Of a stretch of DNA of 64,000 bases, positions 44,771 through 57,925 are shown piece after piece. The notes beneath the pieces are model-generated. The model was not told the origin of the DNA. It worked only from the letters and a program-made list of their open reading frames with translations, and did no database searches. Made by a program: the position numbers and the translations under genes. Within the stretch, counting starts at the first letter, position 1. Each line of letters opens with the position of its first letter. The stretch is from Heliocidaris tuberculata (taxonomy: Eukaryota; Echinodermata; Echinoidea; Camarodonta; Echinometridae): contig CM046835.1 of assembly GCA_025618425.1 (NCBI GenBank), forward strand, positions 14,891,200 through 14,955,199. Reading direction: 5' to 3'.

Positions 44771-45357
44771 TTAAAGGAAACCAAAACCCAAGGAGAGAAT
44801 CAATGTTATTGGAAAGTGAAAATTCAGAGAAGCACTTTACAAAAAGTTTCATTAAAATTGGTTAAAAAATGAGAGAGTTATGGAAGTTTGAAAAGTCTCG
44901 TTTTACTTTCTATGGGGATCCTCAAATTGGCAAAATTGCTTCAAAATGGCTGATTTTGTGAACAACTCTCCATTTGTTTTGTACACAGATTTTCAGATTT
45001 TCCCCATTATCTTTCAAGGTGCAGTTAATCTCCTTCTGAGCTCAACATATATAATGGGAAAATGTATTTTACACCACATATGTCGAGGTCAGGAGGAGAC
45101 AAGGAGCACCCGGCGAGATAATGGGGAAAATCTGAAAATCTGTGTACAAAACAAATGGAGAGTTGTTCACAAAATCAGCCATTTTGAAGCAATTTTGCCA
45201 ATTTGAGGATCCCCATAGAAAGTAAAACGAGACTTTTCAAACTTCCATAACTCTCTCATTTTTTAACCAATTTTAATGAAACTTTTTGTAAAGTGCTTCT
45301 CTGAATTTTCACTTTCCAATAACATTGATTCTCTCCTTGGGTTTTGGTTTCCTTTAA
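44771..45357. mobile_element. Near-perfect foldback, arms of about 242 bp
   Basis: The left arm 44771-45012 (opening TTAAAGGAAACCAAAACCC) and right arm 45117-45357 are nearly identical complements, with a 104-base loop. The 86-codon frame at 44946-45206 spans the hairpin and is not a gene. Confidence 0.92.
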
Positions 45358-46839
45358 GTTGATTTCTAGAAAGTATTTTGAAGAAAAGTAGAAAACAAAA
45401 AGGACAGGAAGAAGAGGAAATTGGAGAAGAAGGGAAACAGTATATGAGAAAAATAGAGTCGAGATGAAATATATAAAGAAGCAGACATAGGATCAATTAT
45501 CCTACTGTCTCCTCCACTTTTACTGAGTATATTTGACATGAAACATGCTCACTAAAATTGTACAAAAACGCACCTCTATAAATATGATTTTTAAAATTCT
45601 TTGATTTGATATAACATAACATTTAGGAAAAGATGACTACGTGTTACAATTCGATGAGTTAGGTAAAACATAAAACTCGTAGGCGCCAGATTACAGATAT
45701 ATTACACTCAGACTCATCATGTTCCTCACTAATCCCTTGTATGATTCGTCATCACTTCAGACCCATAATCAATTAGCGAACTTATTCCGACAGGATACGT
45801 CACGTTCCTTTATCTCTTTATGGTGATCAAGATGTAATGAGTGCTAATTAGCACGCAATCAATTAGATTCGTCTACACTCACTTTTTACATTTGATTTTT
45901 TTAAACCCCGTGCTATCCTTAACCCCGGACTATTTTTATTGTTATTTATTTTTTTTTTTTTTTTTTTTTTTTTTTGTTGCTCTTCTCATTTGCAGTTTTA
46001 GTCCCGTACTATCTCTCTAGCAAGAGTGCTTAGGGGGATACGTATGTGTCACACGACACACTAAATATATATTGAGATTTATTAACACTATTTTCGAGGT
46101 CGTCCTGAGTTATTCAAGGACAGCTCAAGAATTAGCATGCGTTAACTTCTGCATTTCTTTCTATCAGTTACTAGTGTCTCCCTTTTTCACACATCTTTCC
46201 TTTTTTTCCCCCTTTCAGTATCTTTATGAAATTTTACAATGATCCATATAACATAATAAAATCTGGTAAAAATATTGACAAAATGTTACTTTCTTTACAT
46301 GTTTACTTTACAAGAAGGGTATAAATTCTATATTAAAACGTGGTTGAAGAATAAAACGTTTATTAATCCATTTCTGTACAGCAAGCGAATTCTGAGTCTT
46401 ACAGTATATTTCATTTCAAAATGATACAGACATATAAATCATACCAAATAGGCATGCCATGTACAGTGTATTGAAAGGTTGACATGAGAGAGCAATATAG
46501 GATGTTGAAATAAAATACAATGCTCGTCTAAAAAGATTTATATATTTCCAATACTAACACTTGGAAATAGTTAACCACATGAAGAATTTTAGGCGAACAA
46601 GGAAAAAAGAAGGAAGAAACAATACAAGTAGCTATCGATGTCAGCTGACTGACATGTTAAAATAGTTTTAGACATCTTCTTGTTAATGTATTACGCACTA
46701 AAGCAGCAGAGCGGAAAGCACCCAGTCGTGAACGGGAAACCGGTGGCGGAACCTGCCTGCCACCCACGGGGTCTTCAGCCATCAACGCGATCACGCCCCT
46801 ATACCTTATAGATATGATAGAGAGAACGAAAAGGAGATA
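45358..46839. other. Intergenic, no gene seen
   Basis: AT-rich, with poly-T at about 45950-45975. A short GC-richer patch at 46690-46800 is open on the minus strand (MAEDPVGGRQVPPP, RSRLGAFRSAALV) and is probably a dispersed-repeat fragment. Confidence 0.4.
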
Positions 46840-47630
46840 GAGGGAGAGACGTAGAGAGAGAGAAGGAGAATATAGACTGGCAGACATACTGATTATTAGA
46901 TATATGAATAGATGGACAGACAGATAGATAGGTAGGTAGATAGATATAGATAGATATATAAATAAATATATAAAGATATACGTAGATAGATCGAGAGATA
47001 TAGATAGATTAATAGACAAGATAATATGTATGCTTGTTTCGATATATAGAAAGAGAAGTCTAGCTAAAGAGATTGATAATAATGTAAATAGAAAACGAAA
47101 TGTATTGAATAATGAATATATACAATAAACAGAAAATATAGGACTGTTCTTAGTGCGAGTCGATGGGACAGAGGGGTAGGGGAAATTCAAAACAATCATT
47201 TAAAGAACATTCTCTTTGAAATGCAAAAGGTATACAGTTAGTTTAAATTCATTTTCCTCTGACACAGTATTGAAATAAACAGAAGAAAAGGGTGAAAGAA
47301 GAAGAAAAATAACAAACGAAAGGGAAGAAGAGGAATATAGAATTAGAAGAAGAAGGGAAAATCAGAAGTGGAAGAAGAATTTTTAACTTAGAAACAAAAG
47401 AGGAAGAAGAAGAAGAATAAGGGGACGAAAAATATGAAATATTAGAAAGAGGAGAGGAACAAGACGAAGAAGATGGAAAAGATTAGAAGAAGAGCATAAG
47501 GGAAAGAAGCAGAAGCAGGAGAAGAAGAAGAAGAAGAGGAAGAAAAAGAAAGAGAAGGCAAAGAATGAGAAGGAAATGGGAAAAATAAATGGAAGAATAA
47601 CAAGAAGAAGAGAAAGGCAAATCATTGATA
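46840..47630. repeat. (GATA)n-rich and (GAA)n-rich low-complexity region
   Basis: GATA/GAGA-type units at about 46840-47060 and GAA/AGG purine-rich sequence at about 47280-47630. The minus-strand frames over them are pyrimidine-translation artefacts. Confidence 0.75.
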
Positions 47631-48096
47631 CATCTGTCTGCGACTGAGGTTCCGAAGGTATTTAGGAAGAACCTTTTTCCGAATAAGGCTATATTGAGCT
47701 TTCCTGTGCTATGTCTACATAACAATCTGTTATTAGGATATTCTCTAAGGTGACATCTTGCACTTCTACCTTTATCAAAGGTCAATAATGATATGGCTTT
47801 CTTTCTTATTCGCTTATCGGTTCGAATATAACACTCTGGAGAGTAATCCGTGCAAATACCAAGAAAAGTTTGTTGTGTAGTTAATTTGATTTGAAATATT
47901 GATAACACGTTTTACATGATCACAGTAACACTACATAATAAGATGAAAACTATATTATTCTATCTTATTGTTTTTTATTAATTTTTTTTTGTTGTCCTTT
48001 TAAGTTCTATTTTGTAAATATTTCCAAATGATTGTTTCACTAAAGGTTATTCATGGATAAGTTTACAAATAATCTCAAATGCAAACTTTACTCTCG
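47631..48096. other. Intergenic, unclassified open frame
   Basis: A minus-strand frame over 47640-47908 (including YPNNRLLCRHSTGKLNIALF) has protein-like composition but no known motif, clear splice sites or partner exon. Confidence 0.25.
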
Positions 48097-48104
48097 TTCA
48101 TCCT

Positions 48105-48138
<34 letters not shown>

Positions 48139-48187
48139 CTTTGCACTCTAACGTTTGTACTCTCTTTCTCTATCGTTTCTCCACCCT

Positions 48188-48255
<68 letters not shown>
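48097..48255. repeat. (CT)n microsatellite
   Basis: Two CT tracts, 48104-48131 and 48198-48255, with a poly-C run at 48188-48198. Confidence 0.9.
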
Positions 48256-48258
<3 letters not shown>

Positions 48259-49720
48259 AGCTCTCTGACCTATCCGGGGGACATGGGAGGGCAGAAAGGG
48301 TGGACGTTCCACGCTCAGATTTTTGTTCACCTTCCTAAATCTCAAATCAAGCATGAAGGTTACGTTCTTATTTTGGAAAAGGAAAGTAGGTTATCAATTT
48401 TATCCCTAATTAGATATCTTGTTACCCACCGTCTTCTCTCATAGTAGTCAACACGAGATGAACTTGCAGTTCAAGTTGAACTGAATAACATGTACATTTT
48501 CTCCATTCTTACAAACTGCAATTCACTTTTAGATATCATATTACTGTGTTTGTGATGTTACTCAATAGCAGCAGGTCCGTCTCTAGAATATTCTGAACAG
48601 AGGTTTTAGACAAAACTTCCTAATAGGTTTTCCGAAAGGAAAGCAACATTTTCATATTAATAGGCAAAAACATGTAAATTTGTCGACAAGAATACAAGAA
48701 GGAATCCATAGTTTATCAAGGATTCACACACCAATAATGATTTTTCCGGTATAATTTTATGGAGGGAGTGTCATATCCCCTTTGCTCTGTAACAACCCTG
48801 CTCGATGAAATCATTTTCTTTATCAAACTCCCTGCTTCATCATTCTTGTCATCTGGTCATGATAAAAATTTATGAGAGGGGAATATTGTGAGGACAAGAA
48901 GAACGAGAATAATGCTTAATTAGTTTCACAATCTCCCACCTACCTCTGTGCATGCCCCTTTTCTCTGTTTTTTTTTCTCTCTCTCTCTCTGCCACTTTCT
49001 TTCTGCCCTTAATTCTTCCTCGTGCGTTTATCTGTTAGTTGTTTTTTTTTGTTTGTTTGTTTTTGTTTTTTATGTTTGTTTGTCTGTCGATATCTCTCTC
49101 TATTTAATGTCCTTCGTTCACTCTTCTACCCTCTTGAACCTCTCCGAAAGCGCCTGTTTGGGACACGGTCTTCGTAAAACAATTGAATTATTTGTAATAA
49201 TGACCCACTTCTTTATAAGGGTGAGAATAGGGGAAAGTCCTTGAAATATCTTTGTTATGTCCTACCAAGGCTAAAGTCTAAAAGTAGAAATTTTGCAAAA
49301 TTACTTTCCTTATTAGTAAAAAAAACAAACATCAACTTTGCCTGCATACAAATTAAAATACAACACGAATTCACAAGATAGATGTCAAAATGATTCTACG
49401 TCATATATCTACCAGGATATATGCTTAAAAACTCAATAGAAACACCCCCTATCTACCCCCACCCCACCCCTCTCACACACATACACACACAGCAACATCT
49501 TATAATTTATCAATATTTCGTGCCGCACGTATTATGCAAAAGAATATCTCAAACGAAGGCAAGGAGAATAGGAAGTAAATCCTGTTATCATTAGTCAAAT
49601 TAATCTCTGTGTGGAGACGTGGAAAATAAACATTATATAAGTTTTCTGATTACTGACTAGCAGTGAAAACCTTGAACGACTCGTCTCTTAGTCCTACCAT
49701 CATCTTTATTTTGGAAAAAT
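48256..49720. other. Intergenic, no gene seen
   Basis: Low-complexity CT and GTTT stretches near 48971-49090. The rest is AT-rich unique sequence. Confidence 0.45.
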
Positions 49721-49968
49721 ACAATTACTATTGACCCAGTTTTCGTTTAGGCATGTTCCCATTACCGTATTGAACGAGCGACATGCACTGGAATCAACCG
49801 TCTGAAGAAGCTACAGAGAAGGAGAACCTATAGCTGTGGAAAAAATACAATAAATATTAACCTGGTTTTCGTGGAGGTATGTTCCCATTACCGTACTGAA
49901 CGAGCGACATGCACGAGAATCAATCGTCTAAAGAAACTACGAGAAGGATAACCTATATATAGCTGTGG
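49721..49968. repeat. Tandem duplication, period 126
   Basis: TTTCGTTTAGGCATGTTCCC at 49741 recurs as TTTCGTGGAGGTATGTTCCC at 49867. Both continue through ATTACCGTAYTGAACGAGCG and the segment ending ATAGCTGTGGAAA. Confidence 0.85.
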
Positions 49969-50149
49969 AAAGGCAATAAGCCAATATCTTTAACGAGGCT
50001 ATACAGCGTTGCAACTTTTATATTAAAATATATGTTCGAGGAAAAATGTTTTCAGAACTTATCGCCAAAAACCAAACTGCATAATTCGTCCCCTTCGCTA
50101 CATGTCCTACGATCCTGAATTGTACAAACTAATGAGTACTCTAACTATA

Positions 50150-51285
50150 ATACAGGGGCAGCGGAGCGTCTTTCAAAGTGGGGGGGGGGGCACCAGCTAA
50201 AAAGGGCACTTTGGGGGAAAAGGGGGCACCTAAAAGGGGTGAAAATAAAGCGAAAAGGGACCATTTTATGACATTGGTATTACCCTACAATCTAATTCAT
50301 ATAATTATTATCAAGCATCACCTTCTTCCTTTTTTTTTTTAATTGTGGTTCTGGACCTACTTCAGCTTCCCCAATTAGCAGTTGTGTGTAATAGTCCAAC
50401 GATTCGTGTTGGAGCGAGCGAAGCGAGCGAGCAAAAATTTTCAGACTTTTTTTCTATTGCTGAAGTCCTTGAGTTGTGCATTTTTCTTACAGCGATATAA
50501 TGAAAATGACAACAGCAAATTCATTTTGGGAATGTCGAATGATCTTTTAATTTGTACATTAACCCTGTCGTTTTCTTAGGATTACACCGATATATAACAT
50601 ACTTTATGTAATCTGCTTGATTTCATTATATACTGTAAGAGCAAGCGAGCGTGGCAAGCGAGTTATGGAGACATTTTCAGAAAATATTGCAGATAAAAGG
50701 GGGCACTTTTAAGAAGAGGAAAGGGCTCTTATCAGAGGTGGAAAGGGGCACTTATAAGAGGTGAAAAGGGGCACTTATCAGAAGAGGAAAAGGGCACATA
50801 TTACATAGTAAAAGGGGCACTTATCACAAGTGAAGAGGGGGCATTTATCAGAAGTAAAGAGGAGACCACTATCAGAATTAAAGAAGGGGTACTTATCAGA
50901 CAGTCAGAAGGGGAAAATGGGCAACTATCAGAAGGAAAATACACTTATCAAAGGAGAAAAGGTCATATATATGAGAGGAAAAAGGACAATATTTTAGATT
51001 CGAAAAGGGGCATTTTTCAGAAGGCGAAAGGGCACTTATTGGAGAGATAAGGTGGCAATTATCTGATTTGAAAAGGGGCACTTTTCAGGAGAAAAAGGGC
51101 ACTTATCAGAAGGGGAAAGGGCACTTATTGGAAAGGGAAAGGGGCACATTAAGTAGTAAGAAAGGGCACTTATCAGAGAGAAAAGGGGCATTTTTCAGAA
51201 ATAAAAAGGGCACTTTTGGGGTACTTGAAAATTGGGGGCACTGTGCCCCCGTCCCTGCCCCCTGGGCGTGCCCCCTCCTATATTA
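50150..51285. mobile_element. G-rich element built on a GGGGCACTTATCAGA minisatellite
   Basis: It opens ACAGGGGCAGCGGAGCGTCT with a poly-G run and closes GCCCCCTGGGCGTGCCCCCT. About 20 variable units of 20-40 bases, built on AAAGGGGCACTTATCAGAAG, fill 50690-51225. A non-autonomous element with an expanded internal minisatellite is the simplest reading. Confidence 0.6.
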
Positions 51286-51880
51286 TCACACTATGAACTA
51301 ATCTATTAATCGCCAATTTATGCACTTGTGAAACGTTTTAGCCATGCGCTTTGTGTGAAAATTCGCTTTTATCACGTGAAGAAATTCTAAATTAAGTGTT
51401 AACCTCTCTCCTTGTATATTTCAACATGTATAAGGACTGTAATAAATGTTTGAATCCAAACTGTGTAAATGCATATGCATCAGCGCATTGTATATGAGAA
51501 GGGTTGTGCACGCCCTAAAATATGACTGAAGCAGGAAATTGCGAAAGAAGAGAAAACCAATCCGTCTTCTAAGCAGAATCTCTATGACGACACATCAAAA
51601 TATTCCTGGTTTTATCAAGAAATTGAAGATTGAGATCATAAGTCGGGTATAATCTAACTAATTCCCGAGTTGGATGATCTCTACGAAGTTTCCCTTATAG
51701 AGGAATTCTTTGTGTTTCTGTCGAGGCGTCGAGTGATGAAAGAATTAAAGCTTTCCTTTCGTGTTCCCCAGTCTAAGGATCAGAGACAAAGATCAGTGTT
51801 TATTTGGATGACAAATTCCGAAATGACTCGAAAGCGATGATTCAAACGGCACGAAAGAGAAAGGATTAAATCTGTTCCTG
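51286..51880. other. Intergenic, no gene seen
   Basis: AT-rich unique sequence. Confidence 0.45.
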
Positions 51881-52265
51881 AATTAATAACTTGTTCACCC
51901 TTAATTGCATTGTTCAAAGAACTTCTTCAAGGGCCATACCAAATACTAGGTAAATTACGAATTTTAATTTACCCTTCCTCAGCAGCTAAAGTTAAGCTTA
52001 ATAGATTACTCATCGTATAATCCTAATTGAAGGTTAAATTAATACGCAAGTGAAAACAAAAATGGTTTAATTAATAACGTATTCACCCTTGACTGCATTG
52101 TTCAAAGAACTTCTTCAAGGGGTCATACAAAATAATAGGTAACGTACAAATTTCATGTTACCCTTCCTCCCTCAGCTTCTTCAGTTTAGCTAAACAGTTG
52201 ATTCATCTTCAAACGAATAAGCCTAATTTTGAAGGTAATATTAAATACTTAAGTAAAAATAAAAT
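51881..52265. repeat. Diverged tandem duplication, period about 188
   Basis: AATTAATAACTTGTTCACCC at 51881 recurs at 52069 as AATTAATAACGTATTCACCC. Both continue with TGCATTGTTCAAAGAACTTC and a later GAAGGTWAWATTAA segment. Confidence 0.85.
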
Positions 52266-54714
52266 TGGTTGAAATGTTCATACGTCAATCAAACAATGCT
52301 TGATCGAAAAAAAAAAGAGAACAGTAACCCTTTATAATTCTCTCTGTATTGGCATAAACGGGAGTGTTATTTCTTAAGCTAAAAGTGTATAATTCTTACT
52401 AGTACTAACGAAAAGGTCCACCTTGAAAAATGCAATTGTCAGTAGGCCTAAATCTATTTACATAACGAAATTCAGAAAAGGAGATAGTATTAACGAGCTC
52501 CTGTTCTGTAATGTTTAACCCTTTGAATACTTCCAATACATTTAATATATAACGCATGTATACATGGGTTGCGTTATACAAAATGCATTTATATCTCTAT
52601 AGAGATGTGTGTTGCAAGAAAAACATGTCGCATATATAGAATTGGTTGATAATGTTCATTTTCCTTCAAAGTTTTCAAGACAGATGTATCATTTGCGCAG
52701 TTTAACCACAATTTTAAAAAAGTTGGGTAAAATTCTACCTATGTTAGTTAAAAAAGAAATATGTACGCTTGCTTGGTAAAATTTAATCTGATATTGGGTA
52801 AAATACCTGAAATTGTTAGATTTATACTCATTGTTGGGTTAAATTTTACCCAATAGACATGCATGTTCCCTTTTTTTACCCAGCACATTGTTAATATTTA
52901 AGTGAACTTCTTTTAGAGTGCAAAGAAGAATAGAGGTAGAGTACCTCATAAAAGTGCAAGACAATAATATGGCATTGCATAATAACTATCGACAATGATT
53001 AAGCTGCACTAAAGTATTCTTAGAAATCTTATCTGGGTGCTGTTACAGACGCCTCTTGGTTGATCTAATTTGAGTGAGAGGCCCTTTACTTTTTACAGGA
53101 TACATGGTGCACATTTAGCTGTCTCGCCCAGCTGTAGAATATACATCACGATGTTCCATTTTACTTTTTTTTATCTTGGTATAGTTCCTTTGCCAGAGCA
53201 TTTAGTAGGAAGCAATTAGTCAAACGAACGTTCCTATATAGTGTTTTAAATCATTTTCAAATCATCTCGGGAGTTCACTAATCCACACTTAATGTGTATG
53301 AGCTTTGATTAATGGTGGATAAACTAGAATGCGTTAGGTTGCTCAAAGTGTAGGAAGCGAGAACTTCCAAAAATAAACATTTACTGGAAATTAGTGTTGT
53401 TGCTATTTGACAGGAAAACAAACACAAATGCATATCGGAGCCGGGTGTTGTAATCATTTCCAATTTTTCTCGTCCTCAACATCTAGCTAACCTTTGGGGA
53501 AAAGGAAGGCCTGTGAAAACTATTAGCACTGCCCACGGAAACCCACGAAAAACAATTATTTGTCAGATTTATTTGTTTTTCCTTGATAAATAGTACAATA
53601 CTCACAATAACAAGCGGCTGAAATTTTAATTTCAATCTGGAGTATCAAAGGTCCATTTAGATTCAAATTATGTTAAGCTCCCAGCGATGACATATTTTCT
53701 ATAAATCAGTGGACAAAAAAAACATCAGAATAAGCTGTTATTATTACCATTACCATCAACATTTCAAATACGATTATTGTAGTTGAAGAAGCATTGAAAA
53801 AAGACAAACTTGCCATCTTGGACTCATTAGTGAGAGTTACAAGAATGATCTAGAATGACTCTGACGAGTTAAAGACGAAAAGTCTCTACGTTTTTAGTTA
53901 AAAGCTAAGCGTGTATATTCTTCAATTTCGTAGTACCAATTGTCTGTGGATACATGACAATCTAGGTGAACTCATGTTTACTCTGATATTTTGTTTAAAT
54001 AAGCTTTTGATATCACAAATCATTCATCAGATCATCATTTCAAAATCTACGAGACCTGTCGTTAACACTGGTTAACACCTTAGGTCTCTAGATTCTTTAT
54101 CAACAAGGTAATATAAATAGCCTGAAGTGTATAAAGAAAAAATCAAATGTAACTTTGACACATATAAAAACAATGTCAAGACAGCTTTTAATGCATTTGT
54201 ATTGTTATTTTGTCCATTACATGAGGTCTAATAGGAAGCATTACAGTTTTCCAGACTTATTGTAGGCAAAATTGGCAAATGTACTCTGAGAAGATGACAC
54301 AGAAACAGTCCACTAGGTCGAATAAGGAATGGAATACTAGTAGTTTAAGAATGTGAACGTAAAATACATGAATACCTCATGCGAGCAAGATTAAGGTTGG
54401 CGTATATAAAGTAGAAACGAAGGGTAATAAGTGAGAAAAGAAACGAATTTTCGGACTTTTCAAAAATACATACTCCCTCAAATTACAGGGAAAATTGGGT
54501 TTGAAAAGTAACGAAAAGGCCATATACTGTAACAGCAAGTGTCAAATGCAGTAAAACGGAAATAAAGTGAAGTGTAATTCTCTTCATCTGTTGGATAAAT
54601 CACATATACGAATCCACTGTTTTAAAGGTAATCTTGATCTTTAGTAACGACCGAAAGATAAATCCTAACAATCAAACGGAATTTACTCTGAATGTTCTAG
54701 TCTACAAATAAATG
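52266..54714. other. Intergenic, no gene seen
   Basis: AT-rich. Near 52715-52886 the phrase GGGTAAAATT and its complement AATTTTACCC alternate, probably the remnant of a small inverted-repeat element. No coding signal. Confidence 0.4.
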
Positions 54715-55110
54715 ATGAGGGTACTCGTTTTTCCGTAGGTTCGTTTTTCCGAAGGTTCATAATTCCGAAGTTCGTAATTCCGAAAAAGAAATAGGGTTCG
54801 TAAATTCAGAAAATGAAAAAGGGTTCATAATTCAGAAAAAGAAATAGGGTTCATAATTCAGAAAATTGAAAAATAGGGTTCATAATTCCGAAGGTTCGTA
54901 ATTCCGAAAATGCATAAAGAGCCGTACATAACTTTTTGGAATTACGAACCTTCGGAAATATGAAACCTTTTTCATTTTCGGAAATATGAACTCTATTTCT
55001 TTTTCGGAATTATGAACCCTATTTCATTTTCAGAATTACATGTACGAACCTTCGAAATTAAGAACCGTCACGACGCGTCGGAGTAACGAGCCTTCGGAAA
55101 TGCGAACCTT
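54715..55110. repeat. Inverted minisatellite array (TTCGTAATTCCGAA type)
   Basis: The left half (54730-54912) carries copies of GGTTCATAATTCCGAAAA. The right half (54935-55110) carries the complementary phrase TTTTCGGAATTATGAACC. The array is palindromic as a whole around 54920. Confidence 0.85.
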
Positions 55111-55290
55111 GGGAAATATGGCATTTACCTAAATGATATTTGCTAAACGACTTTCGCAGAAAATATATAACAGCTGGGTAATGAGCAAAGAAAGATCATG
55201 AAATACAGCTAAGAGTCCCGACCCATGTACATAATACGTGGTCTCATATGAATTATGCTCTTTCAGTAACTGTAAATTCCAACAAGTTTT

Positions 55291-55301
55291 ATGTATATAT
55301 A

Positions 55302-55387
<86 letters not shown>

Positions 55388-55390
55388 ATA
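55291..55390. repeat. Compound (AT)n (GT)n (GTAT)n microsatellite
   Basis: TA repeat, then GT repeat, then GTAT units in series. Confidence 0.9.
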
Positions 55391-55399
55391 CGTTACTAG

Positions 55400-55470
55400 T
55401 CCAAGGGGATCAGGAGTTGGTCTAGCGGTAACGTCTACGGGCAGCTCATTTCATTCGCGTACAAACTGAC
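55400..55470 (+). mobile_element. tRNA-like A-box fragment, possible SINE head
   Basis: GAGTTGGTCTAGCGGTAACG contains a good pol III A box (TGGTCTAGCGG), as in tRNA genes. No B box follows at the right distance, so only a truncated SINE head is supported. Confidence 0.3.
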
Positions 55471-57540
55471 TCTGATCGGACTGCGTCATTTTAATCTTCT
55501 TTTTGATATACCATTTTCTTAATACCTAAAATCGTTAGTTTCCTGCTATTAACCAAAATCAAAGAAGTTTAGCAAAAATATTTCTGGGGCTCATCCGAAC
55601 TATACAAAGACATGAAGAGAGAGGATGGGGTTATTGGATGAGACATGAATCAGTAATGACTGAGATGAATATCACAGAGAGGAAGAGAGAGAAAGGGAAG
55701 AGATAGAGAGAGACAGAGAGAAAGGGAGGAAGAGCGAGAGAGAGAGAAATAGAGAGAAAATAAGAGAGAGCAAGAGAAATATATAGATAGTGGCAGGGGT
55801 GAGAGGGAGGGAGAGGGGGTGAAGGATGTTTTCAGATTTCACTTGGCTTACACCCAAACCTTTTTAGTTGGTCAAGGACTGAACAGCTAGGATACCGTTG
55901 CCCAATAGACTGGCTGGGGAGGAGGTTGGCTCTAGGTGGTCATGTGATGCCCGGGTACGCCACTGGCTTCCTTGCTAGTAATTCATTCAGGAAATTACCC
56001 GTTTGCTATCCCGTAACTCGGACTAAACTATTTTTCCACGTTATCTTTTCCATGATGGGGGTGTCCCATATTCGGCCAATAAGATACAAACCTGAACAAC
56101 CACTCAGATTGGCTCAGATTTCAAAAATGAAAAAGAATCCTACTTCAGATAGAACATCATCCTGACAATATACAGTCCCCTTCGAGCTCACTATGAGACC
56201 CATCTATTGTTAAATTAGAAAATTTAATATTTCTGATTTACTGTTACTTAATCTCTAGTGAGCTAGTGATGAGCTACTGTAATCGCATGTTACGAATTAG
56301 ATTATGTGAGTACAAGTTGCACACATGCATGACATGTGTTTTGGATATGTCAAGAAAACATCAGACACGCTTTCAGATCGTCAAAGTAACATTTTATGAC
56401 AGTCATACCTTCTCTTTTTGTTAACGCCTAGCTTCTAAATTCGGTCAGGTACGAATTTATCTTTCTAATCATTAAACACTTTAATCCTTAAAACTCTAAA
56501 TTCAACACATATCTTCAAATCTAAAACAGAAGGAGAGAATACAAAACATGTATTTCTTCAATTTTCGACACGGTCTCAAATTATATATTCTACAGACTCC
56601 TCGTAAATCTTAGGCCAGTTTCTTTAATAATAAAAAGAATTAAAAGTTGCAACACGTGTTTAGGCAATTATACTCTGAGCTCCTGATTAACATGTGTTGT
56701 TTGTTAGCGGGTAAATGTCAATGATAACTGGATTGTGTCAGATTCAATCCCCCGAATTCCCTTTTGCTACCGGGAACACCTCTGGGGGGGGGGGGGGGGG
56801 TCTACGATAGGTGATACAGGTGTGATACATGGAAATTAGTCTTCGATCAAAAAATTGTTTTAAAGCCTATATATACTTTGAGAATACCCCATAAATTGTT
56901 CGTCTGATTTCTTTGCTCTTAGTTTATAAAAGAGCAAGATACTTACCATTCAAAGATGCCTTGAATAGTTTTTAACTAGGAATAGTTATATTTAACTAAT
57001 GCGAGATGAAACACTATCAAGATCCAAGAGATGACATCACTGTACAACAAATAATGATCATCCGTAGGAAATTTGATACAGATGCAAGCTGAAAACCATG
57101 CACAGCTCTAACTTTACTTGTATGAAATAGACCAGAAATCATATTAATAAGGGTGGAAATAAGGGAGCACCTTGACGTCTATTACCAATGACATAGGCAT
57201 CACCAGAACCCAAGGACTTTACATCACAACACTATACATGTGGGAATATCCCCACGTGAGCTGATTAAAGTGCCTTAAAACAAGGTATCACTTTTTCCGA
57301 GGAAATTGCCCATATTACTCCTCTCACTGTAACTCGGAAATTGATTGGTAGGTACAGGAACTGCATGAGGAGGAACAATGGTGATAGGCTGTTGACAACA
57401 AAGTGATTTAGCATTAACACCTTCTTTGAATTAAAACCCCTTTTTTCAAGCTGGATATGTCTCAGGTCTCTGTACAAGCAGGGAATGTTACGCTAAAACA
57501 TATCCCTGCTACAATCTAGGGCGGATTCCTGTTAAACGAA
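55471..57540. other. Intergenic, no gene seen
   Basis: GA-rich tract at 55676-55820, poly-G run near 56786-56801. The rest is AT-rich. Confidence 0.45.
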
Positions 57541-57925
57541 GTTGTGGAGGGAATGTTTATGACACCAAAGGTTCACGAGACCAAAGGACTAGCGGACAAA
57601 GAAGATTGATCTCGTTTACCTTTCGACTTGTTGTCAGAAGGTCAATGAGACCGAAACATTCGGTCTTGTGAAACTTTTGTTCTTGTAAACAGTTCCACTC
57701 GTTGTCTGAAGTTCCAATTAAGAAACCGAAACATGCGATCTTCTTGTAGACATTCCCATTATTTGTAAGATGATCGACGAGATTACACAGGCCAAAATAT
57801 TCGATGTTACGAACCCTTGTTTTTGCGAACCTTCGGAATAAAAATGTCAGAACCTTGGTCAGAATGTCCAAGAGACCAAAACCCTAAGTCAAGGGGTCTT
57901 TCCGTCTCATGAACATTCGGTGCAA
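57541..57925. repeat. Irregular minisatellite (GAGACCGAAACATTCG type)
   Basis: Diverged phrases such as GGTTCACGAGACCAAA, TGAGACCGAAACATTCGGTC and GAGACCAAAACCC alternate with partial complements. The 104-codon minus-strand frame over it is repeat translation. Confidence 0.5.

Noticed and set aside
46657..47199. 180-codon minus-strand frame
   Set aside because: Mostly translation of GATA/GAGA repeats; only the last 40 codons over the GC-richer patch could be meaningful, and they match nothing I recognise.
47483..47908. 141-codon minus-strand frame
   Set aside because: Half of it is translation of a GAA-type purine tract; the N-terminal part looks protein-like but has no motif or clear splice sites.
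57557..57871. 104-codon minus-strand frame
   Set aside because: Translation of an irregular minisatellite.
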